Origin: a bacterium
GTDB taxonomy: Bacteria > Patescibacteriota > Minisyncoccia > JAHIHE01 > DAOWLE01
Length of the DNA stretch: 49,953 nucleotides
Assembly (NCBI GenBank): GCA_030643545.1
Contig: DAOWLE010000017.1
Span: 1-49,953, forward strand
Reading direction: 5' to 3'
The notes beneath the pieces are model-generated. The model ran no database searches. It saw only the letters and a program-made list of their open reading frames with translations, and was not told the origin of the DNA. Both the position numbers and the translations under genes were made by a program. Positions 1-8,589 of this stretch are shown here, one piece after another. Position 1 is the stretch's first letter. Every line of letters starts with the position of its first letter.

Positions 1-267
1 AAGAACTTTTTTGATTTTGTTTTGCTTTAATATGGAAACCAATGCGCCGCCTCGGGAATTTTTATTGATTTTTTTATCTCTTGAAAAATTTATCACCTGA
101 TCAACTTTTGCTTCTTTCTTCGCTCCATTAAATTCCAAATCATTGATATAAATTATTTTTTTCTTATTTTTCTCAAGATATATAAAATCAGTTAAAGACA
201 AAAAACCCGTTACATAAAACATATTCGCGTCTTGAGAACTATTTGCGATGATTAATTTTGCCGGCAT
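1..267 (-). CDS. M24-family Xaa-Pro peptidase, N-terminal part (partial)
   Basis: The reverse strand is open from an ATG at 267 to the window edge, giving the first 89 residues of a protein that continues outside. The start MPAKLIIANSSQDANMFYVT and the following segment with KKIIYINDLEFNGAKKEAKV resemble the N-terminal creatinase-type domain of M24 aminopeptidase P-like enzymes, which remove the residue preceding a proline. The metal-binding catalytic domain lies outside the window, so the activity is inferred from the N-terminal domain alone. No good Shine-Dalgarno sequence precedes the ATG. Other proteins with a creatinase N-domain are possible. Confidence 0.6.
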   Translation of the reverse strand, partial: MPAKLIIANSSQDANMFYVTGFLSLTDFIYLEKNKKKIIYINDLEFNGAKKEAKVDQVINFSRDKKINKNSRGGALVSILKQNKIKKVL

Positions 268-301
268 AATTTGAAATTATTGTAAATTATAAAATAAAAG
301 C

Positions 302-387
302 AGATGTCGCCCTGAGCTTGTCAAAGGGTTATTGATTTTCAGGATAAAATGTCTATTCTTCGACAGGCTCAGAATGACATTTTATCC
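302..387. repeat. Palindromic element with TGTC...GACA ends
   Basis: About 80 bp bounded by imperfect inverted ends: TGTCGCCCTGAGCTTGTC on the left, TTCGACAGGCTCAGAATGACA (split TTCGACAGG / CTCAGAATGACA) on the right. The GACAAGCTCAGGG-type core and the TGTCA/TGACA termini link it to the other small elements of this window (4727, 16199, 27002, 31935). It lies between the peptidase start and the promoter at 432. Confidence 0.65.
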
Positions 388-431
388 TTTTCGTAATTCA
401 GAGTATTTTGTAATTCAAAACATTTAAAAAA

Positions 432-460
432 TTGACAATTATTTTTTAATCTGTTAAAGT
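432..460 (+). promoter_or_regulatory. Strong sigma70-type promoter of the orphan transcript
   Basis: A perfect -35 TTGACA (432-437), a 17-nt spacer and a -10 TAAAGT (455-460). The predicted start is near 467. The same -10 hexamer and spacing serve the tRNA-Ser gene at 18213-18218. Confidence 0.7.
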
Positions 461-466
461 TTTAAT

Positions 467-776
467 CAATAGGGGGTGATATAAAAAAGATGGGCGCAGC
501 AGCAGCCATGTTCGTAGACGCGGAATAGGCACTTGATGAAAAAAGAAGACAAGGATTCCCATAAACGACAATTAGAAGAAGTAAAGAAGAATCCGCTGAC
601 TGGGATTGCCAATCTCAGCAGAAACCGCAAAAGCGAATTAAGAATATCGCCCGATAAAAAAAGTCGGGAATCAAAATTTGGGGGGGATACTTTCAAGGTG
701 AAAACAAAAAATATTTTTTACCCCTTCACAACACTAGCAGATTAGAACAAAATCAAAATAGTTCTCATCTGCTTTT
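467..776 (+). ncRNA. Orphan ~310-nt transcript, structured RNA or micro-ORF mRNA
   Basis: This unit has its own promoter (432-460) and intrinsic terminator (736-778) but no recognisable protein. It begins with a G-rich run at 472-476 that would serve as a Shine-Dalgarno for a 12-codon ORF at 490-528 (MGAAAAMFVDAE). A second ORF (ATG 536, to 745) encodes a basic 69-residue peptide with no family resemblance. Several hairpins are visible: CTGGGATT-GCC-AATCTCAG near 597-620 with an extra CTG/CAG pair outside, and CCCGA/TCGGG near 650-667. These favour a structured RNA. It lacks the hallmarks of tmRNA, RNase P RNA and SRP RNA. The identity is unknown. Confidence 0.5.
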
Positions 777-778
777 TT
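736..778 (+). terminator. Intrinsic terminator of the orphan transcript
   Basis: The arms AGCAGATTAGAAC (736-748) and GTTCTCATCTGCT (761-773) pair over 12 positions with a single mismatch and are followed by a T6 run. It has no U-run on the other strand, so it does not obviously terminate clpB. Confidence 0.85.
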
Positions 779-791
779 CTTATTGAAAAAA

Positions 792-3410
792 TCAAACCCC
801 AACCACAATCTCATCCCCTTTTCCTTTCACAAAAACTTTATCGTTTTCTTTGATTTCCCCTTGAATCATTTTCTTTGCCAAAGGATTAAGAACCATTGTC
901 TGGATAGTCCGCTTTAAAGGACGGGCGCCATAAAACGGATCAAATCCTTTTTTGACCAAAATTTCCTTGGCTGATTTGTCAACATTGATTTTGATTCGTT
1001 TTTCTGACAATCTCTCCTGGATTTTTTTAATCTGCAAATCAACAATTTTCATCATCTCGGTTTTTCCTAAATTATTAAAGACAATAATATCGTCAACGCG
1101 GTTTAAAAATTCCGGACGGAAATATTTTTTCAACGCCTCCCTGATTTTTTCCTTCATATTTTTCTTTTCCTCGCCATGAGAACTTATTCTATTGGCAAAG
1201 CCAAGCCCGGCAAACTCGCGGGCGATTTCATTGCCGATATTTGAAGTCATAATAATAATCGTATTTTTAAAATCAACTATTCTGCCTTTTGCGTCAGTCA
1301 GCCGCCCATCGTCAAGAATTTGGAGAAAAACATTGAAAATTTCCGGATGGGCTTTTTCAATTTCATCAAAGAGAACAATACTGTAAGGTTTTCTGCGAAT
1401 TTGTTCGGTTAATTGCCCGCCTTCTTCATAGCCGACATAACCCGGCGGCGAACCAACCATTCTGGCAACTGTATGTTTTTCCGCGTACTCGCTCATATCC
1501 AAACGGACAATCGCGTCTTCGTCGTTAAACATAAAAAACGCCAGCGCTTTTACCAATTCTGTTTTTCCCACGCCAGTCGGCCCGGTGAAAATAAACGAAG
1601 CGATCGGACGGGTTTCCTCGCAGACACCGGCGCGAGCCCGGCGAATCGCGTCAGAAACCGCGGCAATCGCATGGGACTGTCCAATGATTAGCTTGCTTAA
1701 ATCCTCTTCCATATGAGATAATTTTATCGCTTCGCCTTCAAGCATTTTTTCCACTGGAATTCCGGTCCAGCGCGCGACAACCCGGGCGACATCTTCTTCA
1801 GTCACTTCTTCTTTAAGAATCGCTCTTGTTTTTTGGACTTCAATTAATTTTTTCTGCGACACTTTAATTTTCTTTTCCATTTCTGGAATCAACCCATGGC
1901 GAATCTCAGCGACTTTTTGCAATTCTCCTTTTCGTTCGGCAATTTCCGATGACTGGCGAAGCTGGTCAATTTCTTTTTTCATTTTCCGAATTTCCGAAAT
2001 AACCTCTTTTTCTTTTTTCCATTGGATTTCCAACGACTGGCTTTCTTCTTTCAGCTCGGCTAATCTTTTATTGATTTTTCTCAATCGCTCGCGGGACGCC
2101 TTGTCTTTTTCTTTTGAGAGCGCCCGCTTTTCAATTTCATGGGTAATCATTTCCCTTTTTAATTTATCAAGCTCAATCGGCATACTGTCAATTTCCATCC
2201 GCAAAGCCGAAGCCGCCTCGTCCATTAAATCAACTGCTTTGTCCGGCAAAAATCTTCCGGAAACATACCGGTTAGAAAATGTCGCCGCGGCAACCAAAGC
2301 TCCGTCAGTAATTCTCACTCCGTGATGGACTTCATATTTTTCTTTTATCCCGCGCAAAATGGCAATGGAATCTTCCACGGAAGGTTCGGCGGCGTAAACC
2401 GGCTGGAAACGCCGTTCAAGAGCCGCGTCTTTTTCAATATATTTTTGATACTCGCGAAAAGTTGTCGCGCCGATACAGTGTAATTCGCCGCGCGCTAAAG
2501 CCGGCTTCAGCATATTTGAAGCGTCCATTGAACCTTCCACGGCTCCGGCTCCGACCAAAGTGTGAAGCTCGTCAATAAAAAGAATAATTTTTCCGGCTGA
2601 CTGGTCAATTTCTTTTAAAACCGCTTTGAGCCGATCCTCAAATTCTCCCCGAAACCGCGAGCCGGCGATTAAAGAACCCAAATCCAAAGCAATTACTTCT
2701 TTGTCTTTTAATGTCTCCGGCACATCGCCATCAACAATTCTTTGCGCCAGACCTTCAACAATTGCCGTCTTTCCGGTTCCGGCTTCACCGACAACAACCG
2801 GATTATTTTTTGTTCTTCGGGAAAGAACCTGCATCACTCTACGAATTTCATCGTCCCGTCCGATTACCGGATCTAATTTTTCCTGGCGCGCAAGTTCCGT
2901 TAAATTGCGCGCGTATTTTTTTAAAACCTGATATTTCGCTTCCGGCTCGGGCGAGGTGACTTTTTGCCCGCCCCTTACTTCGGTTAAAACTTTTAAAATC
3001 GCTTCATAAGTAATTCCGGCGTCCGTTAAAATCATTTTCATTTTCGCCTCATTTTTTGCCATTGCCAAAAATAAATGCTCGGTGGAAATATATTCATCAT
3101 CAAGATTCTCTGTTTCGTGCCTGGCTTGCTGGATAATCGCGCCGACTTCCGGAGCAAGATAAACCTGCCCCTGAATAGCAGGACCAGTCACTTGCGGAGT
3201 ATTTTTTATTTCATTTTTAATTTGCTCGGTAAGAATATCAACGTCAATATTTATTTTTTTTAAAATAGACAAAACCGTCCCGTCTTTTTGGGAAATCAAA
3301 GCCAATGCTAAATGAGCAGGCCCAACCTGCTGTTGATTATTTTGCGTAGCGATTTCCTGCGCCCGCAAAAACGCTTCCTGCGATTTAGTTGTAAAACGAT
3401 TTAAGTCCAT
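792..3410 (-). CDS. clpB: ATP-dependent disaggregase ClpB
   Basis: ClpB (Hsp104 class) is a cytoplasmic AAA+ hexamer that pulls polypeptides out of aggregates together with DnaK/DnaJ. The 872 residues contain a Clp N-domain (1-145), NBD1 with Walker A GEAGTGKT at 208-215 and Walker B ILFIDELH, a Lys/Glu-rich coiled-coil middle domain (about 410-540) that separates ClpB from ClpA/ClpC, NBD2 with Walker A GPTGVGKT at 610-617, and the D2-small domain. The length is normal (E. coli 857). It has its own promoter at 3561-3588 and a ~150-nt leader full of palindromic repeats; I see no CIRCE operator. dnaJ is encoded at 7.4 kb. The gene is visibly more GC-rich than most neighbours. Confidence 0.97.
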   Translation of the reverse strand: MDLNRFTTKSQEAFLRAQEIATQNNQQQVGPAHLALALISQKDGTVLSILKKINIDVDILTEQIKNEIKNTPQVTGPAIQGQVYLAPEVGAIIQQARHETENLDDEYISTEHLFLAMAKNEAKMKMILTDAGITYEAILKVLTEVRGGQKVTSPEPEAKYQVLKKYARNLTELARQEKLDPVIGRDDEIRRVMQVLSRRTKNNPVVVGEAGTGKTAIVEGLAQRIVDGDVPETLKDKEVIALDLGSLIAGSRFRGEFEDRLKAVLKEIDQSAGKIILFIDELHTLVGAGAVEGSMDASNMLKPALARGELHCIGATTFREYQKYIEKDAALERRFQPVYAAEPSVEDSIAILRGIKEKYEVHHGVRITDGALVAAATFSNRYVSGRFLPDKAVDLMDEAASALRMEIDSMPIELDKLKREMITHEIEKRALSKEKDKASRERLRKINKRLAELKEESQSLEIQWKKEKEVISEIRKMKKEIDQLRQSSEIAERKGELQKVAEIRHGLIPEMEKKIKVSQKKLIEVQKTRAILKEEVTEEDVARVVARWTGIPVEKMLEGEAIKLSHMEEDLSKLIIGQSHAIAAVSDAIRRARAGVCEETRPIASFIFTGPTGVGKTELVKALAFFMFNDEDAIVRLDMSEYAEKHTVARMVGSPPGYVGYEEGGQLTEQIRRKPYSIVLFDEIEKAHPEIFNVFLQILDDGRLTDAKGRIVDFKNTIIIMTSNIGNEIAREFAGLGFANRISSHGEEKKNMKEKIREALKKYFRPEFLNRVDDIIVFNNLGKTEMMKIVDLQIKKIQERLSEKRIKINVDKSAKEILVKKGFDPFYGARPLKRTIQTMVLNPLAKKMIQGEIKENDKVFVKGKGDEIVVGV

Positions 3411-3433
3411 AATAAAAATTTAAAAAATATTCA

Positions 3434-3539
3434 TTCCCCTCTTGAGAGGGGTTAGGGGTGTGTAATTTCTCCCCCTTTTTAAAGGGGGATTAAGGGGGAT
3501 TTTAATTTATTCCCCTCTTGAAAGGGGTTAGGGGTGTGT
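3434..3539. repeat. Cluster of C-run/G-run palindromes in the clpB leader
   Basis: Two copies of CCCCTCTTGAGAGGGGTTAG (3436-3455 and, with one change, near 3512-3531), each followed by GGGTGTG, flank a CCCCCTTTTTAAAGGGGG hairpin (3470-3487) followed by ATTAAGGGGGAT. The second type recurs at 4761, 14743 (inside recO) and 21523 (upstream of yvcK). All would be transcribed in the clpB 5' UTR. Confidence 0.8.
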
Positions 3540-3560
3540 TTTTTTTCTTTCTTTATTTCC

Positions 3561-3588
3561 ATTCTAACATTTTTTTATTAAAAGTCAA
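3561..3588 (-). promoter_or_regulatory. Promoter of clpB
   Basis: Read on the minus strand: -35 TTGACT (3588-3583), a 16-nt spacer, -10 TAGAAT (3566-3561). This leaves a leader of about 145 nt before the clpB ATG. Confidence 0.6.
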
Positions 3589-3614
3589 AAAAAGAACTGG
3601 ATTATAAACCAGTT
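3587..3614 (-). terminator. Intrinsic terminator downstream of the 100-aa gene
   Basis: On the minus strand, AACTGG (3614-3609) and CCAGTT (3600-3595) form a stem with an 8-nt loop followed by C and a T7 run. It sits about 40 nt past the stop at 3652 and abuts the clpB -35 box. Confidence 0.7.
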
Positions 3615-3651
3615 TCTTTTTTTAAAATTTCAAAAATCTTTTTTCTCTTCT

Positions 3652-3954
3652 CTATTCTTTCACGTTTTCAAGCACCTCTTTCCTATATTTTTCAACTTCT
3701 TCTTTTACGATTGCTGAGAACAAATCAGGATTTTTTTCTTCTAAATAATCATTGGCTTGTTTTTCTCCCTGGTTTTTAAGAATGCCGTTTAATTCTTTTG
3801 CTTCTTCATCGCTTAAATTCTTAATCGCTCTAAGGATAACTCGTTTGTAGGCTATTTCAGACATTTTCATTATTAGTTCCTGTTTTTTTTCTTCTGATAA
3901 ATTTTCTAATCCTAATTCGTCAATAATTGTTTTTATTTTTTTTTGAGGTTCCAT
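3652..3954 (-). CDS. Small helical protein, DUF5663-like
   Basis: A 100-residue, entirely charged and helical protein with no membrane segment or cysteine. The pattern IDELGLENLSEEKKQELIMK near residues 11-30 followed by RVILRAIKNLSDEEAKEL recalls the DUF5663 family of short proteins in Patescibacteria, whose function is unknown. The resemblance is from memory and not tested. The gene lies 80 nt downstream of the 206-aa gene on the same strand and ends at the terminator at 3587-3614, so the two probably share a transcript. It might be a small regulatory or assembly protein, but nothing in the sequence shows which. Confidence 0.6.
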   Translation of the reverse strand: MEPQKKIKTIIDELGLENLSEEKKQELIMKMSEIAYKRVILRAIKNLSDEEAKELNGILKNQGEKQANDYLEEKNPDLFSAIVKEEVEKYRKEVLENVKE

Positions 3955-4033
3955 ATAAGTTCCTTTCTTTTTTAATTAATTTGGTTTTTGATTGGTTAGG
4001 TTTGTTTTTTGATTTGATTTGATTATTTTTATT

Positions 4034-4654
4034 TTACTCTCTTTCTAATTCTTCTAATTTCTCCTCGAGTTTTGATAGTGATAGCGTAAATCCCACCATT
4101 GCAGCTATTGCAACAAATGGCATTAAGCCCTCAATCCCAGGTTCAACGCCAAGTACTTCAACTTTATAAGCCTCATATAAAGTGTCAGCTATACCTGCGC
4201 CTGCAGTTGATACCAATACACCCGTAGGATGTTCTGTTAAAAATTTTAATACAGCAATACTCACTTTTTTAAGATTTTCTTTCGCCTTTCCCACAAGACT
4301 TTCAAAAATTTTCTTTTTTTCTTCTGGCAAATCTTCTTTTTCTTGATTAACTTTTTCTTCTTGAATTTCTAAAAGATGATTTATTCCCTCTAATTTTCCT
4401 TCAAGTATTTCTTTTTTTTCTTCAATTTTTGCTCCAAACTTTTCTTCTTTAGTTTCAAGTTTTTCTTTTTTAGCTTCAAGCTTTTCTTTTCTATTTTCAA
4501 GCTTTTCTTTTCCTTTTGGCATTAATTTTGTTTCCTCTCCTGTTTTAATTTCTGCTTCGCCAACTTCATCTTTATTTTCATCTCCTTCGCCTAAACCTTG
4601 AGGCGTTTTTTCGGGCGCCTTTTGAGGATTAAATCCTGCATCTTCAATACCCAT
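4034..4654 (-). CDS. Coiled-coil protein with C-terminal membrane segments
   Basis: 206 residues of unknown function. Residues 1-45 are acidic and disordered-looking. Residues about 46-110 are a Lys/Glu coiled coil with repeated EKLE-xKKEKLE units; the repeats are visible in the DNA as reiterated TTTTTCTTC-like blocks. Two hydrophobic stretches follow near 145-158 and 177-192 and the end is a short charged helix (KLEEKLEELERE). This suggests a membrane-anchored coiled-coil protein. A well-formed promoter lies at 4845-4873, leaving a ~190-nt leader that holds two palindrome families. It probably forms an operon with the 100-aa gene downstream. Confidence 0.65.
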   Translation of the reverse strand: MGIEDAGFNPQKAPEKTPQGLGEGDENKDEVGEAEIKTGEETKLMPKGKEKLENRKEKLEAKKEKLETKEEKFGAKIEEKKEILEGKLEGINHLLEIQEEKVNQEKEDLPEEKKKIFESLVGKAKENLKKVSIAVLKFLTEHPTGVLVSTAGAGIADTLYEAYKVEVLGVEPGIEGLMPFVAIAAMVGFTLSLSKLEEKLEELERE

Positions 4655-4726
4655 ATTTTTATTTCCTTTCCGCCATTTTAAAAATGGCTTTTAAAAAATT
4701 ATTAAATTTCTTCAAATCTGCTAATC

Positions 4727-4822
4727 TGTCATCCCGAACTTGTTTCGGGATCTATTTAAAAATCCCCCTAACCCCCTTTAAAAAGGGGGAAAATTAAATT
4801 CTGAAATGAATTCAGAATGACA
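4727..4822. repeat. Two-hairpin TGTCAT...ATGACA element, intergenic copy
   Basis: The left hairpin is ATCCCGAACTTGTTTCGGGAT (written as ATCCCGAA and TTCGGGAT arms), the right hairpin ATTCTGAAATGAATTCAGAAT, and the ends are TGTCAT and ATGACA. The inside carries a CCCCC/GGGGG palindrome (4761-4790), as if one element had inserted into another. A 108-bp relative with the same ends and matching hairpins lies inside the coding sequence at 31935-32042. Confidence 0.75.
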
Positions 4823-4844
4823 ACGATTCTTCAAACTTATTATC

Positions 4845-4873
4845 AGTATAGCACATTTTGCACAAAAAGTCAA
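4845..4873 (-). promoter_or_regulatory. Promoter of the 206-aa coiled-coil gene
   Basis: Read on the minus strand: -35 TTGACT (4873-4868), exactly 17 nt, -10 TATACT (4850-4845). Confidence 0.65.
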
Positions 4874-5032
4874 ATTTTATTGCTGGTTTTGGAATCTAAA
4901 TGAAAAAAAAATTATGAAAACGAAAAGTAACACTATTAAAATTATCGGATAATTTCTATACTGCTCTATAGATTTTATACGATAATAATTCTACGGATTT
5001 ATAGCAAAAGACATAATTATTTAAACATTCTT

Positions 5033-5060
5033 GAAGGCGACATTGGCCAATGTCGCCTTC
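5033..5060. repeat. Perfect 28-bp palindrome
   Basis: GAAGGCGACATTGG (5033-5046) is followed directly by its exact reverse complement. There is no T-run on either side, so it is not a classical terminator. A near-identical 28-mer (same GAAGGCGA/TCGCCTTC arms) is embedded in a glycosyltransferase gene at 35009-35036. Confidence 0.85.
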
Positions 5061-5105
5061 AGAAGATTACATACTGTCTAAACATTTATATCAGATATTA
5101 TATCA

Positions 5106-5651
5106 TCACATCAATAATTTTGAAATTTCTTCGGCGAATTCCTGGACTGCGTCCGGACCGTTGGCAGTAACAATTTTTCCGTCAATAGTCACGCCATTTG
5201 TCCGCCCGTCCTGCCAGATTGCTCCGCCATCCTGAAGAATTTTAACCGCGCTTTTATCCAAAGCCGTTGACCAAACCGTAGCCTCTCTGCCTTTAAGAAT
5301 TCCCGCTTTGGCTAAAATCGCCGGCGCAATGCAAATCGCTCCGATAACTTTGTCTTTTTCAAACGCCTCGCGGATAATTTGATGAACCCGGGCATTTTCA
5401 AAATAATCCTGCGCCCCTGAACCGCCGATAAGAATAATCGCGTCAAAACCGTTCACCTGAAAATCATCTAAAGTTAAGTCAACTTCCACTTCTCCACCTT
5501 GTGTTCCGATTGCCGTTCCTGTTTGAGAGCTTACCGTAACAACTTCCGCCTCTTGTTTTTTAAAAATTCCTTTTGGAATAAAATACTCTTCATCCCGAAA
5601 ATTTTCAAAAGCGATTACTAAAGCAATTTTTTTAGAATGTAAATTTTCCAT
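5106..5651 (-). CDS. DJ-1/PfpI family protein
   Basis: A 181-residue class I glutamine amidotransferase-like fold of the DJ-1/PfpI/YhbO group. Members act as chaperones, glyoxalase/deglycases or stress proteins, and some as proteases. The nucleophile elbow Cys is in VIGAICIAPAILAKAG (about residues 102-117), the upstream acidic partner is in the FEN/GTAIG region, and VWSTALDKSA follows as in PfpI-type proteins. An AGGAGG Shine-Dalgarno (5656-5661) fixes the ATG at 5651. A promoter lies at 5703-5731, divergent from gap. The specific substrate cannot be read from the sequence. Confidence 0.85.
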   Translation of the reverse strand: MENLHSKKIALVIAFENFRDEEYFIPKGIFKKQEAEVVTVSSQTGTAIGTQGGEVEVDLTLDDFQVNGFDAIILIGGSGAQDYFENARVHQIIREAFEKDKVIGAICIAPAILAKAGILKGREATVWSTALDKSAVKILQDGGAIWQDGRTNGVTIDGKIVTANGPDAVQEFAEEISKLLM

Positions 5652-5702
5652 TTTTCCTCCTTTTTAATTTAATTTTTAAATTTATTTTTTAACTCTAATT
5701 AT

Positions 5703-5731
5703 AAAATACCTTATTTTTACGCTGCCGTCAA
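5703..5731 (-). promoter_or_regulatory. Promoter of the DJ-1/PfpI gene
   Basis: Read on the minus strand: -35 TTGACG (5731-5726), 17 nt, -10 TATTTT (5708-5703). It is divergent from the gap promoter. Confidence 0.5.
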
Positions 5732-5773
5732 CTCCATCTAAAAGATATTTTATTTCCTTTTTTAAAAAAACAA

Positions 5774-5782
5774 TGCTATAAT
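5774..5782 (+). promoter_or_regulatory. Extended -10 promoter of gap
   Basis: TGCTATAAT is an extended -10 element (TG at 5774-5775, TATAAT at 5777-5782). No convincing -35 box lies 17 nt upstream, which is usual for extended -10 promoters. It leads into gap and probably the ruvA-dnaJ run behind it. Confidence 0.6.
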
Positions 5783-5801
5783 AAAGAAAATAATTAATTA
5801 A

Positions 5802-6842
<1,041 letters not shown>

Positions 6843-6854
6843 CAGAAAAAAAAT

Positions 6855-7409
6855 ATGATAGCTTCTTTAAATGGAAAAATTATCTTAAAAGAAGAAAATT
6901 TTATTGTCTTGGAAGTTAACGGAATCGGCTTTAAAATTTTTACCAAAAGCGGCGAACTGGGGAAAGAAATAAAGTTTTTTACCAAACTTTTTTTGCAGAG
7001 AGACACTATCGTGCTTTTTGGATTTGAAAAAATTGAAGAACTGGAAATGTTTGAATTGCTTTTAACCGTTTCCGGAATCGGTCCGCGTTCATCAATGGAA
7101 ATTTTATTTTTAAGCTCTCTTAAGTCAATCAAGTCGGCTATCGCCAATAAGCAAAAAAATTTTTTAAGCAAAGCTAAGGGAATTAGCAAAAAAACCGCGG
7201 AAAGGATAATTATTGAGTTGAAGGACAAATTAAAAAAACATAAAGGAGATAATGAAGAATTTTTTTCTCAAGACGATGAAGCTATTGATGCTTTAGTTAA
7301 TTTAGGTTATACTAGAAATCAGGCAAAGCAAGCATTGGAAAAAGTTCCAGATGAAATAAAAGATATAGGACAAAGAATAAAAATAGCTTTGAAAAATTTA
7401 AAGAAATAG
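6855..7409 (+). CDS. ruvA: Holliday junction DNA helicase subunit RuvA
   Basis: RuvA binds Holliday junctions as a tetramer and loads the RuvB motor for branch migration. The 184 residues show the OB-fold domain I (1-62), domain II with two helix-hairpin-helix motifs (TVSGIGPRSSMEIL at 71-84 and KAKGISKKTAERII at 107-120), a Lys-rich linker, and domain III with DAIDALVNLGYTRNQAKQAL (142-161) that contacts RuvB. The length is slightly below E. coli (203). It is followed 7 nt later by dnaJ. ruvB and ruvC are not in the window. Confidence 0.94.
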   Translation: MIASLNGKIILKEENFIVLEVNGIGFKIFTKSGELGKEIKFFTKLFLQRDTIVLFGFEKIEELEMFELLLTVSGIGPRSSMEILFLSSLKSIKSAIANKQKNFLSKAKGISKKTAERIIIELKDKLKKHKGDNEEFFSQDDEAIDALVNLGYTRNQAKQALEKVPDEIKDIGQRIKIALKNLKK

Positions 7410-7416
7410 TAAAATT

Positions 7417-8535
7417 ATGGCAAAAGATTATTACAATATTTTAAATGTTCCGCGAAACGCATCCGGCGATCAGGTGAAACGGGCATATCGCCGCTTGGCA
7501 AACCAATATCATCCTGACAAAAAAGGCGGCGATGAAAAAAAATTCAAAGAGATAAACGAGGCCTATCAAATTCTTTCAGACCCGGCGAAAAAACAGCAGT
7601 ACGATCAATTTGGAACGACCTTTGAACAATCTCAAAGTCAAGACCAAGGCGGATATTCCGGTTTTAACGGCTTTCAGGATTTTTCCGGATTTGCTGATAC
7701 TTTCAGCGGTTTTAAACAAAAACAAGGACAAACCGAATATAATTTTGGCGGATTTGAAGATATTTTCCAGGATATTTTTGGCTTTGGGGCAAAAAAAGGC
7801 GGGGTTCAAAAAGGAGAGGATATTTCTGTTGATTTAGAATTAACTTTAGAAGAAGCGGCTCAAGGGAAAATAGAAGAAATTGAAATTTATAAAAGAGTAG
7901 TTTGTCCAAAGTGTAAAGGCGAAGGAGTTGAGCAGGGATCTTCCTTTAAAACTTGTTCTCAATGCCAGGGAAAAGGCGAAGTCAAAACAACTCAAAGAAC
8001 TGTATTTGGAAGTTTTGTAGCGGCGAGAATTTGTCCTCAATGCCATGGAGAAGGAAAAATTCCTGAAAAGTCCTGCGGTAATTGCGGAGGCGACGGCAGG
8101 ATAAGAAATAATGAAAAAATTAAAATAAAAATTCCGGCTGGAATTGACAACAGAGGAACATTGCGGCTTTCCGGGTTGGGAGACGCGGGTAAGCGCGGAA
8201 TTCAGCCGGGCGATTTATACGCAACAATTCATATTAAAAAACATCCATATTTTGAAAGAAAAGGAGACGATATCTTTTGTCAAACAAAAATTTCCTTTAC
8301 ACAAGCTACCTTAGGTGATAAAATAAAAGTGCCAGCTTTAGAAGGCGAAGTTTCTTTGAAAGTTCCGGCTGGAATTGAGTCCGGACAGATTATTCGTTTG
8401 AAAAGCAAGGGCATTACTCATTTAAGAAATCGCGGGAAAGGAGATGAATTCGTTAAAATAATTGTTAAAACGCCGAAGCGATTCAGCCGCAAAGCAAAAG
8501 AATTACTAAAAGATTTAAAAAAAGAAGGGTTATAA
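7417..8535 (+). CDS. dnaJ: Chaperone DnaJ, type I
   Basis: DnaJ is the Hsp40 co-chaperone that delivers substrates to DnaK and stimulates its ATPase. The 372 residues show a J-domain with HPD at 32-34, a Gly/Phe-rich linker (about 66-125), a zinc domain with four CxxCxGxG repeats (CPKCKGEG at 163, CSQCQGKG at 180, CPQCHGEG at 206, CGNCGGDG at 220), and the C-terminal substrate-binding domains ending without a clear dimerisation extension. All key residues are intact. dnaK and grpE are not in the window; ClpB, its partner, is. Confidence 0.96.
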   Translation: MAKDYYNILNVPRNASGDQVKRAYRRLANQYHPDKKGGDEKKFKEINEAYQILSDPAKKQQYDQFGTTFEQSQSQDQGGYSGFNGFQDFSGFADTFSGFKQKQGQTEYNFGGFEDIFQDIFGFGAKKGGVQKGEDISVDLELTLEEAAQGKIEEIEIYKRVVCPKCKGEGVEQGSSFKTCSQCQGKGEVKTTQRTVFGSFVAARICPQCHGEGKIPEKSCGNCGGDGRIRNNEKIKIKIPAGIDNRGTLRLSGLGDAGKRGIQPGDLYATIHIKKHPYFERKGDDIFCQTKISFTQATLGDKIKVPALEGEVSLKVPAGIESGQIIRLKSKGITHLRNRGKGDEFVKIIVKTPKRFSRKAKELLKDLKKEGL

Positions 8536-8589
8536 AATTATTTAGAATATAAAATTAAATTTTAAATCATAGATAATAAATCATTTTTT

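Larger units (their letters stand above)
4655..5105. other. Gene-free interval of 450 bp
   Basis: It holds the two-hairpin element at 4727-4822, a CCCCC/GGGGG palindrome at 4761-4790 nested inside it, the promoter at 4845-4873 and the perfect 28-bp palindrome at 5033-5060. The rest (4874-5030) is AT-rich and shows no gene, tRNA or further signal that I can support. Confidence 0.7.

Noticed and set aside
466-745. Protein-coding frames of 76 aa (-) and 70 aa (+) in the orphan unit
   Set aside because: No family resemblance, no Shine-Dalgarno at their starts, and the minus frame lies opposite a strong + strand transcript. Kept only as a possibility in the ncRNA entry.
467-776. tmRNA or RNase P RNA identity for the orphan transcript; the small frame starting GCAGCAGCAGCC looks like a tag sequence
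   Set aside because: There is no tRNA-like 3' domain with a TTCGA loop, the would-be peptide ends in VDAE rather than a hydrophobic tag, and the conserved RNase P and SRP cores are absent.
3411-3650. HrcA/CIRCE control of clpB
   Set aside because: No TTAGCACTC-N9-GAGTGCTAA-like operator is visible; the hairpins present are dispersed repeats.
5033-5060. Terminator of the DJ-1 gene
   Set aside because: A perfect palindrome but no U-run follows on either strand.
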